Source: JALYTY01 sp964546935
GTDB taxonomy: Bacteria > Vulcanimicrobiota > Vulcanimicrobiia > Vulcanimicrobiales > Vulcanimicrobiaceae
Reading direction: 5' to 3'
DNA: 64,000 bases
NCBI GenBank assembly: GCA_964546935.1
Contig: CAZJLJ010000007.1
Span: forward strand, 1-64,000
How positions within the stretch are numbered: the stretch's first letter is position 1; each line of letters starts with the position of its first letter. The position numbers and the translations under genes are program-made. Under the pieces are notes generated by a model. The model was not told the DNA's origin. It did no database searches and worked only from the letters and a program-made list of their open reading frames with translations. Positions 16,329 through 25,555 of the stretch are shown here, piece after piece.

Positions 16329-17466
16329 AAGCGTCTTCGCCGCGCGTCAGCTCGTAATAAAGCGCGATATTTGAAAAATGCGACGTCACTTCCATGCGCC
16401 ACCAGTTAAAAGCCGCCGTATTCGAGGCATCTACCGAGAAGCGCGGCGCCACGCTTCGCAATGCGTCGTCGACTTGCTTCGCAGCGGGAATCGATAAAAC
16501 GAAATCATGGTCGCTCAAGTGGCTGACGAATGTTTCGATAGCCGGCACGGCGCCAAGACGGAATTCGCCATCAAGGTGTTTGAGCAACCCATACTCCACC
16601 GGATCGACGCCGGCGAGCATTGCGGCAGCACGGCACCACGTTACGACTTTACGTTCATCGCCAAGCGAAGGGGCAGCATGCGCTGAGAGCAACACGGAAA
16701 CGAACTGCGGACCGCGTCCGCGCACGATCGCTTCGGCCCCCGAAAGAACGTGGTGCGCCCCGGTGCCTCCAATCGGCAGCTCGTCCAAAAACGTCCCGTC
16801 ATCGCGGTACTGAAACACGATCGTCTTCATGATGTCGTGATAGAGCGCTGAAGCGACAACAACATCCGCGCTAACTATACTTCGTCCGCCAAAATACTGG
16901 CGGTCGTATGTTTGGGCAAATTGCGCCGCCATTCGGGCGTTGAACAGTTCGTGCGTGCACAATCCGCCTGGGTAATTGTGATGCCCATTCCTTTCCGAAC
17001 CCGGCGACGCCCAAAACGGCAGCGCGGCCGTATTTTGCGCCGACGGCGGAAAGATGCCCTCGACGGGCGCGCCCGGTGCAAGAAATTGGGCGCGCACCAT
17101 TTGGTCACGAAGCGAAATGCGCGACTCGCGGGTTGGATAGCGGCGCATGAACTGCGGCACCGGATTGCGCAAAAGCGACACGACATCTTCGCGCAGCTGC
17201 GGATCGCCGATCGCGTAGGCTACGTTCATCGCCGCCGCCGACTGCGCACGCACGAACGGGGATTTCGCTGCGATGCCTGCGGCACGCGCATTCGCCGGAC
17301 TCAAACCAACTGGGACGCTGAGAGGAGCGCCGTCGGTTCCGGCGACTTGCTGCACGGCATCCAAAGCACGGGCGGGCTCCGTGAAGAGTGGAAGCGCCGC
17401 AGCGCTCACAATCCCCAGGAACCCGCTTCGAGATAGAATCGAGGAACGATTATTCGATACGCACAC
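16300..17466 (-). CDS. Exported HD-domain protein
   Basis: 388 residues from a GTG whose first base is the last base of the upstream TAG (TAGTG). An N-terminal signal (FLGIVSAAALPLFTEPARA) implies export. The middle holds an HD-type metal site: HHNYPGGLCTHELFNARMAA (His), ADVVVASALYHDIMK (the His-Asp pair) and GAHHVLSGAEAI (His). HD proteins are normally cytoplasmic phosphohydrolases, so an exported one is unusual. It is the last gene of an operon behind two giant beta-propeller proteins; the substrate is unknown. Confidence 0.7.
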   Translation of the reverse strand: MCVSNNRSSILSRSGFLGIVSAAALPLFTEPARALDAVQQVAGTDGAPLSVPVGLSPANARAAGIAAKSPFVRAQSAAAMNVAYAIGDPQLREDVVSLLRNPVPQFMRRYPTRESRISLRDQMVRAQFLAPGAPVEGIFPPSAQNTAALPFWASPGSERNGHHNYPGGLCTHELFNARMAAQFAQTYDRQYFGGRSIVSADVVVASALYHDIMKTIVFQYRDDGTFLDELPIGGTGAHHVLSGAEAIVRGRGPQFVSVLLSAHAAPSLGDERKVVTWCRAAAMLAGVDPVEYGLLKHLDGEFRLGAVPAIETFVSHLSDHDFVLSIPAAKQVDDALRSVAPRFSVDASNTAAFNWWRMEVTSHFSNIALYYELTRGEDAFIAAIRKAF

Positions 17467-20400
17467 TATGGTGCGAGTGTTTTCGCTCCTTCGATCGGTT
17501 TCATGCCGGCGCTTTGTAATTGCGACGACAACTTCGAAAGTGCGCTGATGAACTCGTTGTACTTCGCAAACGCGGCCGCATACGCCGCGTCGAATTGGGA
17601 AGCATAACGCTTAGTTTCCGCTGTTGGCGGTTGGGCCGCACCGAAGCCCGTACGCGGGAAGTCTTCACGCAACTGCCCCGGCCGTTGAATCGAATCTTCG
17701 TCGTTGTGATAATCCGCCGTGAAGAGCGCAAAGACCGCATCGCGCTGCTTCTGCGCCGTGGCGATTTGCTGCGAGAGCGGACCATCTGATTTGGAAGCGG
17801 AAGCCGCGAGCGATTTTTTCACGGAATCGAGGTTGTTTAGCGCTTCATCGATCTTGCCGTAATCTTCGCTGTACTTCTTGGCGAAGTCGTACGCCGCTTG
17901 ATAGTCGGCTTGCGTCCAACTATCGCGCGGATCCGGTTTGACTTCGAAGGGTTGCGAAAGCGTCTGACCGCTCAAACTGATGCGAGCGGTGTACGTTCCG
18001 GGGACTACGACCGGACCTGTCTTGGGACCGCGATAGTCTTCCTTCGCGGCACCCATCCACTGCGTCGGTCCGTCTTCGTGGAAATCCCAAATGACGCGAT
18101 TGATGCCGGGTTTATTTGAGACGTTGGGAACTTCTTTGTCTTTGACTTTGTGCGTGCCCTTGATCGTCCGCACGACTTTTCCACTGGAGTCTAAGATCTC
18201 AACCGCGGGTACGTTTTTCTGCGCGGACGCCTGATAGAAATCCAGGATGACGCCGTTTGGCGGATTCTTCGCGGCAAAGCGAGTGTATGCGCCTTCATCG
18301 TTCGAGTGGAAATGGTACTCGTACGCGGTCCGCGGCTTGAAGAGCATCACGCCGGCGCGCTGCGCTTGATCTAAATTCTGCAACGAAGTTGCATCGTCCA
18401 AGATCCAGAACGAGCGGCCGTGCGTCGCAATGGCGATATCATCGAATTGCGGTTGGAAGCGAATGTCGCGAACCGAGACTTGAGGCAGATTCAATCGGAA
18501 ATTTTGCCAATTGGCGCCGCCGTTGAACGAAATAAAGAGCCCGTTCTCCGTGCCGGCATAGACGATATTCGCGTTGTGCGGGTCCGGCCGCATCGTGCGA
18601 ACGTATTGATTCGCCGGCAATCCATTGACGATCTTTTGCCACGTTTTGCCGTAGTCGTGCGTCACGTAGGCATACGGCGCATAATCCCCCGAACGGTGAT
18701 TATCCGCATTCACGTACGCCGTGCCCGCACTTAGTGCCGATGGCGACGCCGCTTCGATACGCGCAAATTCCGGCGTCCCCGGCGGCGTTACATTTTCCCA
18801 ATGCGCACCGCCGTCTCTCGTCATCTGCACCAGACCGTCATCGGTACCGACCCAGATCTCGCCTTTGTTTAGCAGCGATCCCTCGATGTAAAGGATGTTA
18901 TCGGAATACTCCGCGCCTGATACGTCCAGTGCAAGCGGTCCGCCGGCGGGAGCCTGATGCGCCTTGATATTGCGCGTCAAGTCCGGGCTAATAGCCGTCC
19001 AGTGTTCGCCCTTGTCGATCGTTTGAAAAACAACGTTTCCGCCGTACCACGCGATATTGCCGTCCCATGGTGCAAATGCAATGGGTGAATCCCAATTGAA
19101 GCGATACTGCGCGTTGCGGATATCGAAGGTGTTCTGTGAATTCGTTTGATACGGCAGAATGAAGCGGCTGCTCTGCGTTTTCCGGTTAAAGATGGAAACG
19201 CGTCCGTCTTGAAGATCGGTCCAAATCAAATTCGGATCGACCGGATCCGGAACGGCCCACATGCCGTCGCCGCCGATGATGTTCGTCCAGTGCTCGTCCT
19301 TGATGCCTTCGTTGTCGAGCGAGTTCGAAGGGCCGCAGAAGCCGTTGTTGTCTTGCCATCCGCCACAGATGACGTACGGGTTTTCGTTCGAGAGTCCAAC
19401 GTGATAGATTTGACCGATGGCTAAATTGCGCGAAAACGCCCAATTTTTGCCGCCGTCGCGCGTAATGGCATAGCCGCCGTCTTCACCCACGATCATCCGA
19501 GTGGGGTCGTTCGGCGCAATCCACATCGCGTGGTAATCAACGTGAACGTTGTCCGCGATTTCCTTGAACTTCTTGCCGCCGTCTTTACTTTCGGCGAGCA
19601 TCTCGGAAACGGCATAAACGTGATCCGGGTTCTTCGGATCGACGTTGATGTGCGTAAAATAGAATGGGCGCTGGTCGACGAGCGTGTTGTCGCTCATCAT
19701 CTTCCACGTAGCGCCTGCGTCGTCGGTACGCCAGAGAATACCACCCTTGGCTTCGATGAGCGCGTACACGCGACTCGGATTGCTTGGTGCGACCGCGAGA
19801 CCAATGCGTCCGGTATTACCTTCCGGCAAGCCGTGTCCGGTAAGTTTCGTAAAATGACGTCCACCGTCGGTCGATTTATACAACCCGTCTTCCGCACCGC
19901 CGCTGGTGAATGTCCACGGCTGCCGTTGGAACTGCCAAATGCCGGCGTAGACTACGTTCGGATGTTGCGGATCCATGGCGATGTCGCTTGCGCCGCTCTT
20001 CGGGCCAACGTACAGCGTCTTCGCCCAGGTTGAGCCACCGTCGAACGTAACATAGACGCCGCGATCGGTCGAATCGGCGAACACGTCGCCTTGCGCTCCC
20101 ACGACAACGTGATTCGGATCGTTCGGATCGATAGCGATACGCGAAATGTGGCGCGTCTTCGAAAGCCCTACGTTCTTCCAGTGCTTGCCGCCATCGGTCG
20201 TTTTATATAATCCGTCGCCGTAGCTTACGTCGTTACGCGGATTGCTTTCGCCGGTTCCCGCATAAACGACATTCTCGTTCTTCGGATCGATTGCGACGGC
20301 GCCGACGGACGAAACATTTTGTCCGTCGAAAACCGGACTCCACGTTTCACCGCCGTTGTCGCTTTTCCAAACGCCGCCGCCCGCGGTGCCCACGTAGTAG

Positions 20401-20573
20401 AGTTTGTCGTCTTGCGGTGTGCCCGCAACGCCGGCGATTCTTCCGCCGGAGATCGCCGGGCCTACTTCCCGCCACGACAGATTCGAATAAGGGGCATCCG
20501 CTGCTGAAGCCGCAAGCGGCGCCAGCAGCGCGGTTGCCGACAAAGCGGCAATCGCGCCCGACCGTAACTTCAC
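17466..20573 (-). CDS. Giant exported beta-propeller protein (VPS10/sortilin-like, BNR repeats)
   Basis: 1035 residues from GTG 20573 (GGAGG 10 bases upstream). A signal peptide (IAALSATALLAPLAASAAD) is followed by a long propeller region, about 30-720, rich in Asp-box/BNR repeats: S-x-D-x-G-x-x-W forms such as KSDNGGETWSPV, KTTDGGKHWKNV, RTDDAGATW and THDYGKTWQKI. It resembles VPS10/sortilin-like 'glycosyl hydrolase' exoproteins. The C-terminal third is beta-rich (SLSGQTLSQPFEV) then helical. No catalytic residues can be named. It is clearly paralogous to the upstream gene, with the same order and shared blocks such as GDGLYKTTDGGKHW. Confidence 0.8.
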   Translation of the reverse strand: MKLRSGAIAALSATALLAPLAASAADAPYSNLSWREVGPAISGGRIAGVAGTPQDDKLYYVGTAGGGVWKSDNGGETWSPVFDGQNVSSVGAVAIDPKNENVVYAGTGESNPRNDVSYGDGLYKTTDGGKHWKNVGLSKTRHISRIAIDPNDPNHVVVGAQGDVFADSTDRGVYVTFDGGSTWAKTLYVGPKSGASDIAMDPQHPNVVYAGIWQFQRQPWTFTSGGAEDGLYKSTDGGRHFTKLTGHGLPEGNTGRIGLAVAPSNPSRVYALIEAKGGILWRTDDAGATWKMMSDNTLVDQRPFYFTHINVDPKNPDHVYAVSEMLAESKDGGKKFKEIADNVHVDYHAMWIAPNDPTRMIVGEDGGYAITRDGGKNWAFSRNLAIGQIYHVGLSNENPYVICGGWQDNNGFCGPSNSLDNEGIKDEHWTNIIGGDGMWAVPDPVDPNLIWTDLQDGRVSIFNRKTQSSRFILPYQTNSQNTFDIRNAQYRFNWDSPIAFAPWDGNIAWYGGNVVFQTIDKGEHWTAISPDLTRNIKAHQAPAGGPLALDVSGAEYSDNILYIEGSLLNKGEIWVGTDDGLVQMTRDGGAHWENVTPPGTPEFARIEAASPSALSAGTAYVNADNHRSGDYAPYAYVTHDYGKTWQKIVNGLPANQYVRTMRPDPHNANIVYAGTENGLFISFNGGANWQNFRLNLPQVSVRDIRFQPQFDDIAIATHGRSFWILDDATSLQNLDQAQRAGVMLFKPRTAYEYHFHSNDEGAYTRFAAKNPPNGVILDFYQASAQKNVPAVEILDSSGKVVRTIKGTHKVKDKEVPNVSNKPGINRVIWDFHEDGPTQWMGAAKEDYRGPKTGPVVVPGTYTARISLSGQTLSQPFEVKPDPRDSWTQADYQAAYDFAKKYSEDYGKIDEALNNLDSVKKSLAASASKSDGPLSQQIATAQKQRDAVFALFTADYHNDEDSIQRPGQLREDFPRTGFGAAQPPTAETKRYASQFDAAYAAAFAKYNEFISALSKLSSQLQSAGMKPIEGAKTLAP

Positions 20574-20599
20574 CCTTTTTTGTCCTCCACGACTGATTT

Positions 20600-23500
20600 T
20601 CAGTGAATCGGGTTGATCGTTACCGGCTTTTCATTGAGGCTCTTCAGAACATCGTTGAGCGCCGGAAGTTGTTTCGTAACGAACTCGTTGTACATCGCAA
20701 CGCCTTGGCGAAGCTCGCCCTGCACGCGATTCAAAGCCTGTTCGAGCGCCGGCGTAACCACAGTTTCGCCGAAGAATCCCAGGCCTTGCACGTCTTCGCG
20801 TAGCTTGCCCTCACGTTGAATGGAATCTTCGTCGTTGTGATAGTCCGCTGTTAGGAACGAGAACAGGTCTTTCTTCGCGGCCTCGATTGCGTCGAGCTTA
20901 CTAACCGCGTCGTTGTTGTTCGCCTTCTTTGCTGCAGCGCGCGCCGCATCGATCGACTTCTGAACCGTATCAACATTGTTCAGCATTGTGTCGACTTGCG
21001 AAAGCATCGCTTCAGCTTTCTTGCTGTACTCGTACGCTCGCACGATCTGCTGCTGGGTATAGATCGTGTGCGGATCGGCTTTGATCTCGAAACGCTGCGT
21101 AAAGGTACGGTTGCCGATTGTCAGGCGTGCCGTATACGATCCCGGCGGAACAGAGGGACCGCCGTTGGGTCCTTGATAGGATTCTTTTGCAGCGCCGAAC
21201 CACTTCACGGGTCCTTCGCTCGAAAAATCCCAAACAAAGCGGTTCAAACCGGTATCGTTGGAAACCCACGGCTTCTGCTCGTCGCCGACTTTGTGCGTGC
21301 CTTGGAACGTGCGGATAACTCGTCCGCGATCGTCCAAGAATTCCATCTTCGGCGGCGCTTTTTCAGGCGTCTTCTGATAGAAGTTCACGATTACGCCGTT
21401 CGGCGGATTCGGCGCAGCGTAATTGGTGTACGTTCCTTCGTCGTCTTCGCGTAGATTGTATTGATACGCCACCCGAACCGGGAACAGATACGTTCCTTGG
21501 CCGATCGCCTTTTGCAGGTTCTGAACGGGCGTCATGTCGTCCATGATGTACGCGGAGCGTCCGTGCGTTGCGATCACCAGGTCGTTGAATTGAGGTTGCA
21601 TGCGTAGATCGTGTACGGACACCGTGGGAAGATTATTCTTGAACTTCTCCCACTTCGATCCGCCGTCGAAGGTAATCCAAACGCCTTCTTCGGTTCCAAG
21701 ATACGCGATGTTGCGGTTGTGAATATCCGCAACGATACCGCGCGCCCACTCATCGGCGGGAAGACCGTTGGTGATTTTCGTCCAGTGTTTTCCTAAGTCG
21801 TGGGTTACGAAGACGTACGGCGCGTTATCGCCGGTGTAGTGGCCGTCGTTAATGGCGTACGCTGTGCCGTCGGCAATCGTCGACGGTGAAATCGACGCAT
21901 ACCGTCCATACTCCGCTCCGCCCGGTGGCGTTACGTTCTTCCAGTGCTTGCCGCCGTCGAGCGTGAGTTGAACCAAGCCGTCGTCGGTGCCAACCCAGAT
22001 CTCGCCGTTGTGAAGCTTCGAGCCCTCGATATCCAGAATGGTGTCGCTCTCTTCAGCGCCCGAAACGTCATGGGTGATTGGGCCGCCGGATGGCGCCTGA
22101 TGCGCTTTGACGTTGCGCGTTAGGTCGGGGCTGATGATGGTCCAATGCAAACCACGATCCGTTGTTTGAAACAAAACGTTTCCGCCGATCCACCCGATGT
22201 GCGGATTCCACGGTGCGAAAGCAATCGGGGATTCCCAATTCCAGCGCACCTTAGCTTTACGATTATCGAATGCTTCGGCCGCTAGCTGCAAATACGGCTG
22301 GACGAACCACCCGTCTTTGGTTTGCTTGTTCGCGACCGTGATGACGCCGTTTTCGGAATCGGCCCAGATGAAGTTTGGATCCGACGGATCCGGAACCGTC
22401 CATTCGCCGTCGCCGCCGGCAACAGAGATCCAGGCCTTATTTTGAATGCCTGACGGGTCTTGAGTGTTGCTGGGTGCGCACCACCCGTTGTTGTCTTGCA
22501 AGCCGACACAAACCCAGTACGGATTTTCGTTCGATAGCCCGACGCGATAGATTTGTGCGATCGGCAAATTCGCCGAGAAGAACCAGTTCGCGCCGCCGTC
22601 GACCGTAAGCGCGTACCCGCCGTCTTCACCCAAGATCAACCGGTTGGGATCGTTCGGCGCAATCCAGATCGCGTGAAAATCGACGTGAACTGAATCGGCG
22701 ATGGCTTTGAATTTCTTGCCGCCGTCGGTTGATACCGATGTCGACTCCGAGACGGCGTAAACTTTATCGGGATTCTTCGGATCGACCGCGATATGCGTAA
22801 AATAAAACGGACGCTGATCGACGAGCGTGTCGTTCGACGTCATCTGCCACGTTTTACCGCCATCGTCGGAACGCCAAAGAATGCCTTGCTTCGATTCGAT
22901 GATTGCGTAAACGCGGTTGCCGTCGCTTGGGGCAACCGCGATGGCGATGCGTCCGATCGTGTCGGTCGGCAAACCATGATCCGTTAATTTCGTCCACGTG
23001 CGGCCGCCGTCGGTTGATTTGTACAAGCCATCGTCGGCGCCACCGCTGGTGAACGTCCAAGGACGGCGTTGGAATTGCCAGATACCGGCGTAAACCACGT
23101 TCGGATGTTGCACGTCCATGGCCAAATCCGAAACACCGCTTTGCGGACCAACGAAGAGCGTTTTACTCCAAGTTTTTCCGCCGTCATCCGTAACGTAGAC
23201 GCCGCGATCTTGCGAATCGTTGAAGAGATCGCCTTGCGCGCCGACGATGACGTGATTGTGATTCGCGGGATCGACAAGGATTCGCGAGATCTGTTTCGTG
23301 CCGGCTAGACCTGCTTTGGTCCATGTTTTGCCGCCGTCGGCCGTCTTGTAGACACCGTCACCGTAACTAACGTCGTTACGCGGATTGTCTTCCCCGGTGC
23401 CGACCCACACGATGTTGTTGTCCGTCGGATCGATCGTTACCGCGCCGGTCGCGGCGACGGCTTGATCTGCGAAGACCGCGTCCCATGTTTGTCCGCCGTT

Positions 23501-23797
23501 CGCGGATTTCCAAACGCCGCCGCCGGCCGAACCGACGTAATACAGCTTCGGATCGGTTGCCGAGCCCGCTACGGCGGCTATGCGGCCGCCCGCGCTCGCC
23601 GGACCAATTTCGCGCCACTTCGCATTGCCATATGGCGGACCGGGAGTGGGTGAAGGCGATGGACTCGCCGACGGTTTCGACGATGCGCCCGGTGATGGCA
23701 ACGGGGACGGGGACGCTTCCTGTGCCCATGCCGGCGCACTCGAAACGGCGCCCACCAGCACAGCGAACACCGCTGCGCAGATAAAGCGTGAATTCAC
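20600..23797 (-). CDS. Giant exported beta-propeller protein (VPS10/sortilin-like), paralogue
   Basis: About 1065 residues from GTG 23797. That start places AGGAGG 11 bases upstream and gives a clean signal peptide (FICAAVFAVLVGAVSSAPAWA); two in-frame ATGs further upstream are less likely. A Ser-Pro-rich linker (SPSPLPSPG) follows, then the same Asp-box propeller (KSANGGQTWDAV, KTADGGKTWTKA, RSDDGGKTWQM) and C-terminal region as the neighbour at 17466. The pair is a tandem duplication, 26 bp apart, and with the HD gene forms one operon. The partner or substrate is unknown; surface display or secretion is inferred. Confidence 0.8.
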   Translation of the reverse strand: MNSRFICAAVFAVLVGAVSSAPAWAQEASPSPLPSPGASSKPSASPSPSPTPGPPYGNAKWREIGPASAGGRIAAVAGSATDPKLYYVGSAGGGVWKSANGGQTWDAVFADQAVAATGAVTIDPTDNNIVWVGTGEDNPRNDVSYGDGVYKTADGGKTWTKAGLAGTKQISRILVDPANHNHVIVGAQGDLFNDSQDRGVYVTDDGGKTWSKTLFVGPQSGVSDLAMDVQHPNVVYAGIWQFQRRPWTFTSGGADDGLYKSTDGGRTWTKLTDHGLPTDTIGRIAIAVAPSDGNRVYAIIESKQGILWRSDDGGKTWQMTSNDTLVDQRPFYFTHIAVDPKNPDKVYAVSESTSVSTDGGKKFKAIADSVHVDFHAIWIAPNDPNRLILGEDGGYALTVDGGANWFFSANLPIAQIYRVGLSNENPYWVCVGLQDNNGWCAPSNTQDPSGIQNKAWISVAGGDGEWTVPDPSDPNFIWADSENGVITVANKQTKDGWFVQPYLQLAAEAFDNRKAKVRWNWESPIAFAPWNPHIGWIGGNVLFQTTDRGLHWTIISPDLTRNVKAHQAPSGGPITHDVSGAEESDTILDIEGSKLHNGEIWVGTDDGLVQLTLDGGKHWKNVTPPGGAEYGRYASISPSTIADGTAYAINDGHYTGDNAPYVFVTHDLGKHWTKITNGLPADEWARGIVADIHNRNIAYLGTEEGVWITFDGGSKWEKFKNNLPTVSVHDLRMQPQFNDLVIATHGRSAYIMDDMTPVQNLQKAIGQGTYLFPVRVAYQYNLREDDEGTYTNYAAPNPPNGVIVNFYQKTPEKAPPKMEFLDDRGRVIRTFQGTHKVGDEQKPWVSNDTGLNRFVWDFSSEGPVKWFGAAKESYQGPNGGPSVPPGSYTARLTIGNRTFTQRFEIKADPHTIYTQQQIVRAYEYSKKAEAMLSQVDTMLNNVDTVQKSIDAARAAAKKANNNDAVSKLDAIEAAKKDLFSFLTADYHNDEDSIQREGKLREDVQGLGFFGETVVTPALEQALNRVQGELRQGVAMYNEFVTKQLPALNDVLKSLNEKPVTINPIH

Positions 23798-23895
23798 TAA
23801 ACGACAGACCTCCTGTTGGTTTTTGCGTCCCATGAAAGCGCGTAATCTCCTGCGCGTTTCCAATCAAAGAAGTATCAACCCACGGCGGCGAGCCG

Positions 23896-24303
23896 CTACG
23901 CGTGCATCGTCAGCGCGCGAACGAAAATAATGCCCGTCATCGCAGCAGCCAATCCTAGTACTACGCTCGCACCCGCGTACAACAACGCAACGCCGGCGGC
24001 GCGCTCACCGAAAAGTAAAACCATATCAAGTGAAAAGGTTGAAAAGGTGGTGTAGCCGCCCAAGATGCCCGTCATCAGGAAAAGGCGCCACATGTTAGGC
24101 ATACCGATCGCACGCGTCTGCGACATTTCAAAGACGATGCCGATAACGAGACTGCCCGTGATGTTGATAAGCATCGTCGCCCATGGAAAACCCGGCCCAA
24201 GGCGCTGCGTTAAGCTAACTGTCACAACGTAACGAATGACGCTGCCGATTCCGCCGCCGGCAAGAATAGCCAGAAGGGAACGCCACTCGAATGCGGCGCT
24301 CAT
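23896..24303 (-). CDS. crcB: Fluoride exporter CrcB/Fluc
   Basis: 135 residues with four membrane helices, full length for a Fluc subunit. Signatures: LAGGGIGSVIRYVV, the pore asparagine in TMLINITGSLVIG, and the GILGGYTTFSTFS loop that carries the phenylalanine track and central sodium site. It forms antiparallel dimers that export fluoride across the inner membrane. It overlaps the DUF190 gene by 4 bp. No crcB-motif fluoride riboswitch could be recognised upstream of the operon. Confidence 0.95.
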   Translation of the reverse strand: MSAAFEWRSLLAILAGGGIGSVIRYVVTVSLTQRLGPGFPWATMLINITGSLVIGIVFEMSQTRAIGMPNMWRLFLMTGILGGYTTFSTFSLDMVLLFGERAAGVALLYAGASVVLGLAAAMTGIIFVRALTMHA

Positions 24304-24644
24304 CCTTTCGCTGATCCGGTTTTATAGTGAATGACTTCGATGGATTCGAGCGTAACGAGGCCGTCGCTCACAAACTCATCGAGCACCGGAAGAAAGGCGC
24401 GAATTTTTTCTTCCGTGTCGGCAATTTCGATAAGAATCGGCAAATCGGTGGAAAGATCGAAGACGCGAGCTGCGTGAACCACGGAGTGCCCGCCGAACCC
24501 TTCGATGCCTTTGAACACCGTGGCGCCGCTTAGCCCTTCCTTGCGCGCCCGCTCGACGATGGCAGTGTACAAAGGTTGGCCGCCGCGCCGATCGCTTTCA
24601 CCGATGAAGATGCGGAGAAGCTTGCCCGCACCCTCGAGCTTCAC
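24300..24644 (-). CDS. DUF190-family protein
   Basis: 114 residues from GTG 24644. The family pattern is clear: LLRIFIGESDRRGGQPLY, ARKEGLSGATVFKGIEGFG, LPILIEIADTEEKI. DUF190 has a ferredoxin-like/PII-like fold and is often encoded beside crcB; its role in fluoride handling is not established. Overlaps on both sides (GTGA with the small membrane gene, 4 bp with crcB) indicate translational coupling. Confidence 0.9.
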   Translation of the reverse strand: MKLEGAGKLLRIFIGESDRRGGQPLYTAIVERARKEGLSGATVFKGIEGFGGHSVVHAARVFDLSTDLPILIEIADTEEKIRAFLPVLDEFVSDGLVTLESIEVIHYKTGSAKG

Positions 24645-24802
24645 TTATGCGCCTTCATCTTAGTCTCATATTTTGGAACGTTAACATGTATGGCGTACCA
24701 CTGCGACCACGCGATCATCCCGATCATGACTACAAAAAAGAGGACCAACCCAATGCCCCAACCGCGTCTGGCGCGAGGCGACATGCCCGAAAACCGGCTC
24801 AT
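24641..24802 (-). CDS. Small single-span membrane protein in the crcB operon
   Basis: About 53 residues if it starts at ATG 24802; the frame is open up to 24907 but would then overlap the start of the divergent transglycosylase. One hydrophobic segment (WGIGLVLFFVVMIGMIAW) is preceded by Arg residues and followed by YAIHVNVPKYETKM. The stop codon overlaps the GTG of the DUF190 gene, so it is co-translated with the fluoride operon. I do not recognise the family. The start is uncertain because no good ribosome site precedes any candidate. Confidence 0.55.
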   Translation of the reverse strand: MSRFSGMSPRARRGWGIGLVLFFVVMIGMIAWSQWYAIHVNVPKYETKMKAHK

Positions 24803-24895
24803 ACGACGGCTCGATTCTCGCGAATTTCCTTCAAGTCCGTTTGCAAAGGATATTCCTGCCGGGATTTCCGGCGCTGCGAGTGAATCGAACGGCCC

Positions 24896-25555
24896 ATGAG
24901 CCGACACCGCGCCCCGCTCTTAGTGGGACTCTGCTGTGCCCTTGCATTCTGCTTTCCATCTCTAGCTCAGGCTGCACCGCGTCCGATCCCGATCCCCGCA
25001 ACGAGTACGACCGTAGCGGTTTACGCTACCGTGCTTCATCATTACAACCCGCAGCTGCCCGAGTGGCAGAGTAAAGACCTTGCCCGTCATCTTCTAAACA
25101 CTGCAAATCGCTGGAAGTTGGATGCAAACGTCTTGGCGGCGATCGTCGCCGTCGAGTCCAGTTGGCATACCCATGCGATTTCGAGCGCCGGCGCCATCGG
25201 TCTCGGCCAGCTCATGCCCGGAACAGCGGCGACGCTCGGCGTGAATCCACGCGATCCGGCATCGAACCTTTCCGGTGCCGCGCGTTACCTGCACGGACTC
25301 ATGCAAACGTTCGGTGCGAATCCGCAACGGTATAATCTCGTATTCGCCGCGTATAACGCCGGACCGAAAGCCGTAGAACGATTTGGCGGCATTCCGCCGT
25401 ACGAAGAGACGCAGCGTTACGTCGTGAAAGTTCTAAGCACGTGGCACCATCTTCAGGCCAGCATTCGAATGCCGAAGACGGTTTTGGAACGAGCGAATCA
25501 AATCGCTGCCAGCGGAGCCGACGTAGATTACTGGCTTACCGACAGTAACCGCTAA
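24896..25555 (+). CDS. Exported lytic transglycosylase (SLT domain)
   Basis: 219 residues. A signal peptide (VGLCCALAFCFPSLAQA) is followed by the SLT fold: the catalytic glutamate is in IVAVESSWHTHAISSAGAIG (Glu87), then LGQLMPGTAATLGV, GAARYLHGLM and VFAAYNAGPKAVERF. It cleaves peptidoglycan between MurNAc and GlcNAc, forming 1,6-anhydro-MurNAc, in the periplasm. No LysM or other wall-binding domain is seen. It is divergent from the crcB operon and convergent with the HAD gene, overlapping it by 4 bp. Confidence 0.92.
   Translation: MSRHRAPLLVGLCCALAFCFPSLAQAAPRPIPIPATSTTVAVYATVLHHYNPQLPEWQSKDLARHLLNTANRWKLDANVLAAIVAVESSWHTHAISSAGAIGLGQLMPGTAATLGVNPRDPASNLSGAARYLHGLMQTFGANPQRYNLVFAAYNAGPKAVERFGGIPPYEETQRYVVKVLSTWHHLQASIRMPKTVLERANQIAASGADVDYWLTDSNR

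Noticed and set aside
16300..20573. Long antisense frames opposite the propeller and HD genes
   Set aside because: Their compositions (Arg/Val/Asp-rich, repeat-shadowing) mirror the sense genes and show no start signals or domains.
23950..24910. Fluoride (crcB motif) riboswitch before the CrcB operon
   Set aside because: The conserved GGxGAUGG and late pseudoknot strands could not be found, and the region upstream of the operon is occupied by the divergent transglycosylase gene.
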